Positions 58,833-64,000 of a stretch of 64,000 nucleotides of DNA are shown piece after piece (within the stretch, counting starts at the first letter, position 1; every line of letters starts with the position of its first letter). The DNA comes from Ilex aquifolium (Eukaryota > Streptophyta > Magnoliopsida > Aquifoliales > Aquifoliaceae), in assembly GCA_951799425.1 (NCBI GenBank), contig OX637399.1, positions 11,772,501 through 11,836,500 on the forward strand. The letters run 5' to 3'. The notes under the pieces are model-generated. The model ran no database searches and was not told the origin of the DNA. It was given only the letters and a program-made list of their open reading frames with translations. The position numbers and the translations under genes were made by a program.

Positions 58833-61800
58833 CAGAAGAGGAGGAGCTTTGCCTCTGAAAGGCAAAGGGCAATCAATGAAGAGGTCAGAAAACTCCTCCA
58901 CGCCAAAGCTATCAGGGAGGTTGATTACCCCACTTGGTTAGCAAATGTAGTTCTTGTAAAGAAAACCAATGGGAAGTGGCGACTGTGCATCGACTTCACA
59001 GATCTCAACCGAGCATGCCCCAAGGACAGTTTTCCTTTACCTCGGATAGACCTAATAGTGGACGCCACCGCAGGGCACGAGCTCCTCAGTTTTATGGACG
59101 CCTTCTCAGGCTACAACCAGATCATGATGGATCCCAGCGACCAAGAGAAGACCTCCTTTGTAACTGAACAGGGAACATATTGTTATCAGGTCATGCCCTT
59201 CGGATTGAAGAACGCTGGAGCCACTTACCAGCGGTTAGTGAACAGGATGTTCCAGAAGCAAATAGGAGCATCCATGGAGGTTTATATTGATGACATGCTA
59301 GTGAAGTCACTGAAAGCAGAGCTCCACATCGACCACTTAGCTGAGTCGTTCCGAATTCTAAAGGAGTACAAGATGAAGCTAAATCCTGCGAAATGTGCAT
59401 TTGGGGTCTCGGCAGGAAAATTCCTGGGCTTTATAGTCAGCAGCAGAGGGATTGAAACCAATCCAGAAAAGGTTAGAGCAATGGTAGAAATGAAATCACC
59501 GTCTAACACGAAAGAGGTGCAACGTTTGACAGGTAGGATAGCTGCACTGAGCCGTTTTGTGTCTAGATCCAGCGATAAATGCCAGCCATTTTTTCAGATC
59601 TTGAAGAAAGCATTCCATTGGGATGCCGAGTGTGAAGAAGCATTTAAAGCTCTGAAAGATTATATGAGCTCTCCTCCAGTATTGGTGAGCCCTCTAGAAG
59701 GGGAGGTCCTTACTCTATACCTGGCGGTTTCAGATTTTTCGACAAGCGCAGCGCTGGTCAGGGAGAGAGACAGAGCTCAGCAACCCGTCTACTACTGTAG
59801 CAGAGCTCTGAGGGGGGCAGAGGAGAGATACCCGAAGATGGAGAAACTCATTTTAGCGTTGGTGACAACAGCCAGAAGACTTAGGCCCTATTTCCAGGCC
59901 CATACTATCGAGGTTCCAACAGACCAGCCAATGAAGCAAGTGCTACATAAGCCAGAATCCTCAGGGAGGTTGGTTAAATGGGCTATAGAGCTCAGTGAGT
60001 TTGACATAAGATACAAGCCAAGAACTGCCATCAAAGGGCAAATTTTGGCGGATTTTCTTGCAGAGTTTACACCAGCGACGCCCATGGAGACCACAGATTT
60101 AATCTCAGACCTCCCCATATGGAGACTCTCAGTGGATGGAGCTGCCAATGCACATGGAAGCGGCGCAGGAATGATCCTGACCTCCCCAGAAGGAATAGAT
60201 GTTGAGTATGCCTTAAGATTTGGGTTCAAAGCTTCAAATAATGAGGCAGAATATGAAGCCGTCATTGCTGGGCTTAACCTTGCCCGTTCTATGGAAGCAG
60301 AGCAGTTGGAGATCTGCAGTGACTCTCAACTGGTAGTAAAGCAGATAGAGGAGTGCTACGAAGCGAGAGGCGAAAAGATGGCCCTTTACCTCAAAAAGGT
60401 ACAAGAACTAATAAAAAAATTCGTGCAGGTTAAGGTCAGACACATACCCAGAACGGAGAATTCACGAGCAGATGCTCTGGCAAGGTTAGCAACTGCCTCG
60501 CAAGAAGACTTGGATAGACTTATACCAGTGGAACACCTCCCAGAACCTTCAGTGAGTATCGAAAAAGAGGACATACTATCAGTCGAGGCTCAGCCGAGCT
60601 GGATGGATCCCATCCGTGGGTACCTGCAGAATGGGGCTTTGCCAAGTAATGCTAAGGAGGCATCCAAGCTGAGGACCAGGTCAGCCAGATTCTCCTTGGT
60701 GCAAGGAAATCTGTACAAGCGAGGATTCTCAACACCACTCCTTAAATGCGTGGGGGGTGAGGATGCTAACTACATACTTAGAGAGGTACACGAAGGAATA
60801 TGTGGCAATCACATCGGAGCCCGGGCCTTGGCGGGAAAAGTGTTGAGACAGGGATATTACTGGCCCACCATGCTCAAGGATGCCACCGACTTGGTAAGGA
60901 AATGTAAGACTTGCCAGGAGCACGCCAACGTTTCCCACTGTCCTCCCGAGCTCCTAACCTCGGTGGTAAGCCCGTGGCCTTTTCAGCAATGGGGTTTGGA
61001 CATTCTTGGACCCCTTCCCACCGGTATGGGGCAGTGCAAGTTTGCCATCATAGGGGTGGATTACTTCACTAAATGGGCAGAGGTCGAACCTTTGGCAACG
61101 ATCACTGAGCAAAAGGTTCAAAACTTTGTTTGGAAATCGATAGTTTGCAGGTTTGGAGTTCCCAGAGCACTCGTATCCGACAACGGGAAGCAGTTTGATA
61201 ATTCGAAGTTCAAAAGCTTTTGCGCTGAACTCGGAATTAAGAACTACTTCTCAGCCCCGGCACATCCCCAGTCTAATGGGCAGGCAGAGGTCACAATCAG
61301 AACCATAAAGTCGGCTCTGAAGACCAAGTTAGAAAATCTGAAGGGAAAATGGGTGGAATACATCCCAGAGGTATTGTGGGCCTACAGGACCACCACCAAG
61401 TCTGCAACTCAGGAAACCCCCTTCGCCTTGGCCTTTGGAACCGAGGCAGTAGCCCCTGTGGAGATAGGGCTCCAGTCGCCAAGGGTGGAATTTGCAGATG
61501 CCGAGCACAATGATGAATCCCTCCTGTTAAACCTCGATCTCCTGGATGAAAAAAGGGATAGAGCTCTGCATCGTGTCCGCATTTACCAAAGGAAAACTGC
61601 AAGGTATTACGACAGGAAGGTAAGGCACCGAAGCTTCAAGGCTGGGGACTTGGTACTTCGGAGGCTTCTACTTGCAAGAAAGGATCCCACGCATGGAAAA
61701 TTGGGGCCCAACTGGGAAGGGCCCTACATCGTGACAAGGGTAATCAGACCAGGGAATTACGAACTGCAAACAGAGGAGGGAAAGATCCTACCTCACTCGT

Positions 61801-61835
61801 GGAATGCCGAACACCTTAAGAAGTTTTTTCAGTAA
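58833..61835 (+). CDS. F pol: reverse transcriptase, RNase H, second RNase H, integrase
   Basis: An open frame of 1,000 codons to TAA 61833-61835. RT: KWRLCIDFTDLN (58975), FMDAFSGYNQI (59091), MPFGLKNAGATYQ (59193) and catalytic YIDDML (59283). First RNase H near 59710-59960 (TLYLAVSDFSTSAALV), with the usual leading catalytic Asp not evident. Second, Tat-type RNase H near 60121-60500 (LSVDGAANAHGSGAG, NNEAEYEAVIAGL, CSDSQLVVKQI, SRADALARLA) keeps the acidic residues expected for activity. Integrase: zinc-binding HEGICGNH ... CKTC (60789-60915) and a core with DILGP, VSDNG and GQAEVTIR; the last two are separated as D-X35-E. It ends in a basic C-terminus (SWNAEHLKKFF). The start is supplied by the shifted Gag-protease frame, so as read here pol is not expressed. 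Confidence 0.93.
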   Translation, partial: QKRRSFASERQRAINEEVRKLLHAKAIREVDYPTWLANVVLVKKTNGKWRLCIDFTDLNRACPKDSFPLPRIDLIVDATAGHELLSFMDAFSGYNQIMMDPSDQEKTSFVTEQGTYCYQVMPFGLKNAGATYQRLVNRMFQKQIGASMEVYIDDMLVKSLKAELHIDHLAESFRILKEYKMKLNPAKCAFGVSAGKFLGFIVSSRGIETNPEKVRAMVEMKSPSNTKEVQRLTGRIAALSRFVSRSSDKCQPFFQILKKAFHWDAECEEAFKALKDYMSSPPVLVSPLEGEVLTLYLAVSDFSTSAALVRERDRAQQPVYYCSRALRGAEERYPKMEKLILALVTTARRLRPYFQAHTIEVPTDQPMKQVLHKPESSGRLVKWAIELSEFDIRYKPRTAIKGQILADFLAEFTPATPMETTDLISDLPIWRLSVDGAANAHGSGAGMILTSPEGIDVEYALRFGFKASNNEAEYEAVIAGLNLARSMEAEQLEICSDSQLVVKQIEECYEARGEKMALYLKKVQELIKKFVQVKVRHIPRTENSRADALARLATASQEDLDRLIPVEHLPEPSVSIEKEDILSVEAQPSWMDPIRGYLQNGALPSNAKEASKLRTRSARFSLVQGNLYKRGFSTPLLKCVGGEDANYILREVHEGICGNHIGARALAGKVLRQGYYWPTMLKDATDLVRKCKTCQEHANVSHCPPELLTSVVSPWPFQQWGLDILGPLPTGMGQCKFAIIGVDYFTKWAEVEPLATITEQKVQNFVWKSIVCRFGVPRALVSDNGKQFDNSKFKSFCAELGIKNYFSAPAHPQSNGQAEVTIRTIKSALKTKLENLKGKWVEYIPEVLWAYRTTTKSATQETPFALAFGTEAVAPVEIGLQSPRVEFADAEHNDESLLLNLDLLDEKRDRALHRVRIYQRKTARYYDRKVRHRSFKAGDLVLRRLLLARKDPTHGKLGPNWEGPYIVTRVIRPGNYELQTEEGKILPHSWNAEHLKKFFQ

Positions 61836-61913
61836 GTGTTACTTGTAATGGAGTTATTTTTGAATAAGAACGAGCAGATCTTTTATTCGCCCTTCTATGA
61901 TTTCCAAAGTAAA
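61836..61913 (+). other. F spacer between pol and hairpin array
   Basis: 78 bp after the pol stop with no ORF. The last 20 bp (CCAAAGTAAAA) already resemble the spacer of the repeat. Confidence 0.6.
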
Positions 61914-62665
61914 ACGATAAGCTTCAAAGCTTATAAGTAAAAGATGAGCTCTTCAGCTCATAAATACACGATAAGCTTCAAAGCTTATAAATGAAAGATG
62001 AGCTCCTCAGCTCATAAATATACGATAAGCTTCAAAGCTTATAAGTAAAAGATGAGCTCTTCAGCTCATAAATACACGATAAGCTTCAAAGCTTATAAAT
62101 GAAAGATGAGCTCCTCAGCTTATAAATATACGATAAGCTTCAAAGCTTATAAGTAAAAGATGAGCTCTTCAGCTCATAAATACACGATAAGCTTCAAAGC
62201 TTATAAATGAAAGATGAGCTCTTCAGCTCATAAATATACGATAAGCTTCAAAGCTTATAAGTAAAAGATGAGCTCTTCAGCTCATAAATATACGATAAGC
62301 TTCAAAGCTTATAAGTAAAAGATGAGCTCTTCAGCTCATAAATACACGATAAGCTTCAAAGCTTATAAATGAAAGATGAGCTCTTCAGCTCATAAATACA
62401 CGATAAGCTTCAAAGCTTATAAGTAAAAGATGAGCTCTTCAGCTCATAAATACACGATAAGCTTCAAAGCTTATAAGTAAAAGATGAGCTCTTCAGCTCA
62501 TAAATATACGATAAGCTTCAAAGCTTATAAGTAAAAGATGAGCTCTTCAGCTCATAAATACACGATAAGCTTCGAAGCTTATAAAAGGAAGATGAGCTCT
62601 TCAGCTCATAATTACACGATAAAGCCTTAAACCTAATAAAAGATGAGCTCTTCAGCTCATACAAG
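61914..62665 (+). repeat. 54-bp tandem hairpin array of F
   Basis: Thirteen units of exactly 54 bp (starts at 61914, 61968, 62022 and so on to 62562), then a degenerate fourteenth. Each unit holds two inverted repeats: ATAAGCTT-CA-AAGCTTAT and ATGAGCT-CTTC-AGCTCAT. Two alternating variants (AAGTAAAAG with TACAC, AATGAAAG with TATAC) give a 108-bp higher-order period in the first six units. Every frame on both strands contains stops, so it is non-coding. Hypervariable tandem repeats in this position are known for Tat elements. Confidence 0.95.
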
Positions 62666-63166
<501 letters not shown>

Positions 63167-64000
63167 CTATTTCTTCTTAAGCTGTGACTTCAGCTCAGCC
63201 ATTTCCTCCTTCAGGCAAACATTCTCCTCCTTCAGTTCATCTCTTTCTTGCTCAGCCTTATGAAGAGACTGAAGAAGCTTTTGGCCTGCTGGGGTTAGGA
63301 AGATAGTGGATAGGGAGTCGGGAGAAAAGAAGCCCTCTCTCCTACGCCTCTTTGAGCTCGCGCCAGTGTCCCCCTCCTCATCAGAATCATATTTCTCGTC
63401 GGAATCAGAGAAAGAGGTCCAAGAAGGATAGGGGACGAAGGAGAACTCATACTCGGTAGCCTCGGCCCCGAGCAAATAAAGGTTTGCATCTGTCATCAGC
63501 TCAGAGTAAGTCCTGGATTCCACCTGCAGCATCCTGTCGATTGTCACCCTCTCTGGCACATCCACATCAGGTGGACCTGAGGAACAAGAATGTAATAAGA
63601 ATATACCTTTAAAGGAAAAAGATCCATATTCAAAAGAGCTCAGGAAGGACTTACTAATGCGAGAGTAGCTCTTCCAAGAACGAGGAATCCTAGCCTCACG
63701 GCAACGATCCTCAGAAGACCGCCAAGACTCCCCGGATGCAAAAAAGAAGCGTTTCAACCATCCTTCAGGATTAGGAGGAAAGTCTAAAACCAAGGGTCGC
63801 AATCTAAAATCCCTCCAGCGGAAAAAGCTAAAGCAGGTGGCATCATCTTCCTCTATCTCGAAGAAGAACAGAAACTCTGAGACATAAGGAAATCTACCAA
63901 CGCCGTGTAGGCGCCAAAACAAGAAGAAGCTCACCATAACGGCCCATCCTCGTGGGGAAAGGCGTGAGGGGCATAAGCCATAGTAGGCGAGGACTCGCCC
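63167..64000 (-). CDS. F antisense ORF (gypsy-type transposase-28-like), 5' end outside
   Basis: The minus-strand frame is open from the window edge to TAA/TTA at 63167. The right-edge part reads LAYYGLCPSRLSPRGWAVM, then FPYVSEFLFFFEI and PEGWLKRFFFASGESW. This is the pattern of the plant 'putative gypsy type transposon' (Transposase_28-like) domain found in antisense ORFs of Tat elements. After an intron-like segment (63577-63654) come an acidic-serine stretch (SDSDEKYDSDEEGD), a basic RRRR patch that could act as a nuclear signal, and a heptad-rich end (QERDELKEENVCLKEEMAEL), probably a coiled coil. It lies in opposite orientation to pol, downstream of the hairpin array. Its role in the element's life cycle is unknown. 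The frame has no stop, unlike pol. Confidence 0.78.
   Translation of the reverse strand, partial: GRVLAYYGLCPSRLSPRGWAVMVSFFLFWRLHGVGRFPYVSEFLFFFEIEEDDATCFSFFRWRDFRLRPLVLDFPPNPEGWLKRFFFASGESWRSSEDRCREARIPRSWKSYSRISKSFLSSFEYGSFSFKGIFLLHSCSSGPPDVDVPERVTIDRMLQVESRTYSELMTDANLYLLGAEATEYEFSFVPYPSWTSFSDSDEKYDSDEEGDTGASSKRRRREGFFSPDSLSTIFLTPAGQKLLQSLHKAEQERDELKEENVCLKEEMAELKSQLKKK
63577..63654 (-). other. Predicted intron in the F antisense ORF
   Basis: On the minus strand GTAAGTCC (donor, from 63654) to TTGTTCCTCAG (acceptor, to 63577), 78 bp, T-rich before the acceptor. Because 78 is divisible by three and the segment has no stop, the ORF is open with or without splicing. The encoded residues inside are Phe/Ser-rich and unlike the flanks. 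Confidence 0.65.

Noticed and set aside
61914-62665. Regular repeats that could be taken for a CRISPR array
   Set aside because: There are no unique spacers; the whole 54-bp unit repeats, and the context is a plant retrotransposon.

Overview
The window is repeat DNA from a plant nuclear genome. It is built almost entirely of Ty3/gypsy LTR retrotransposons nested inside one another. I see no host gene, tRNA, rRNA, bacterial operon or CRISPR array. The plant assignment rests on element lineages known only or mainly from plants: Tekay/Del-type chromoviruses with an initiator-Met primer site, Athila-type elements with a TGGCGCCGTTGCCGGGGA-type primer site, and Tat-type elements with a TGGCGCCGTCTGTGGGAA-type primer site, a second RNase H and an antisense ORF. 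The species cannot be named. Letters for elements (T1, T2, A to H, S, L1, L2, D1 to D3) are local labels.

Left half. T1 (1-4755, +, Tekay-like) is the 3' part of an element and ends in a 2.8-kb LTR. It sits in B, a Tat-like element on the minus strand. B is cut into pieces at 4756-5033, 25928-25998, 27705-28957 and 31270-32376 by four insertions: T1, A, solo LTR L1 and solo LTR D2. A (5034-25927, +) is an Athila-like non-autonomous element that was itself hit twice: by solo LTR S (8544-10218), and by T2 (11854-24358, -), a Tekay-like complex with three LTRs. B is itself inserted in H (32377-33644), which keeps a minus-strand ORF with a TATA box.

Right half. G (33645-35654, -, Athila-like) is cut by LTR L2 (35655-37412). 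L2 is cut by C (37413-50538, +, Athila-like, gag and protease only). C carries solo LTRs D1 and D3. Its 3' LTR is cut by E (50539-55678, -, related to A). E is cut by F (55679 to the window end, +), a nearly intact Tat-like element with gag, protease, RT, two RNase H domains, integrase, a 54-bp hairpin array and a spliced-looking antisense ORF.

Insertion order can be read from target-site duplications, several of them perfect (ATGAG, AATGT, GAATC, ATAAG, AAAAA), and from reading frames that resume when an insert is skipped. The coding parts only serve retrotransposition (Gag particle, protease, reverse transcriptase/RNase H, integrase). Most are broken. F is closest to intact, with one stop codon and one frameshift seen.

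The less expected signals are in non-coding DNA: a stem-loop in the LTR 3' part of several Athila-like families whose stem changes are compensated; arrays of perfect palindromes (GTACCGGTAC, CGTTCGAACG, and an 18-bp CAACCTTCC/GGAAGGTTG dyad) in LTRs of unrelated families, in some of them just upstream of the TATA box; two tandem stem-loops upstream of the polypurine tract in three families; and the strictly 54-bp hairpin repeat of F.
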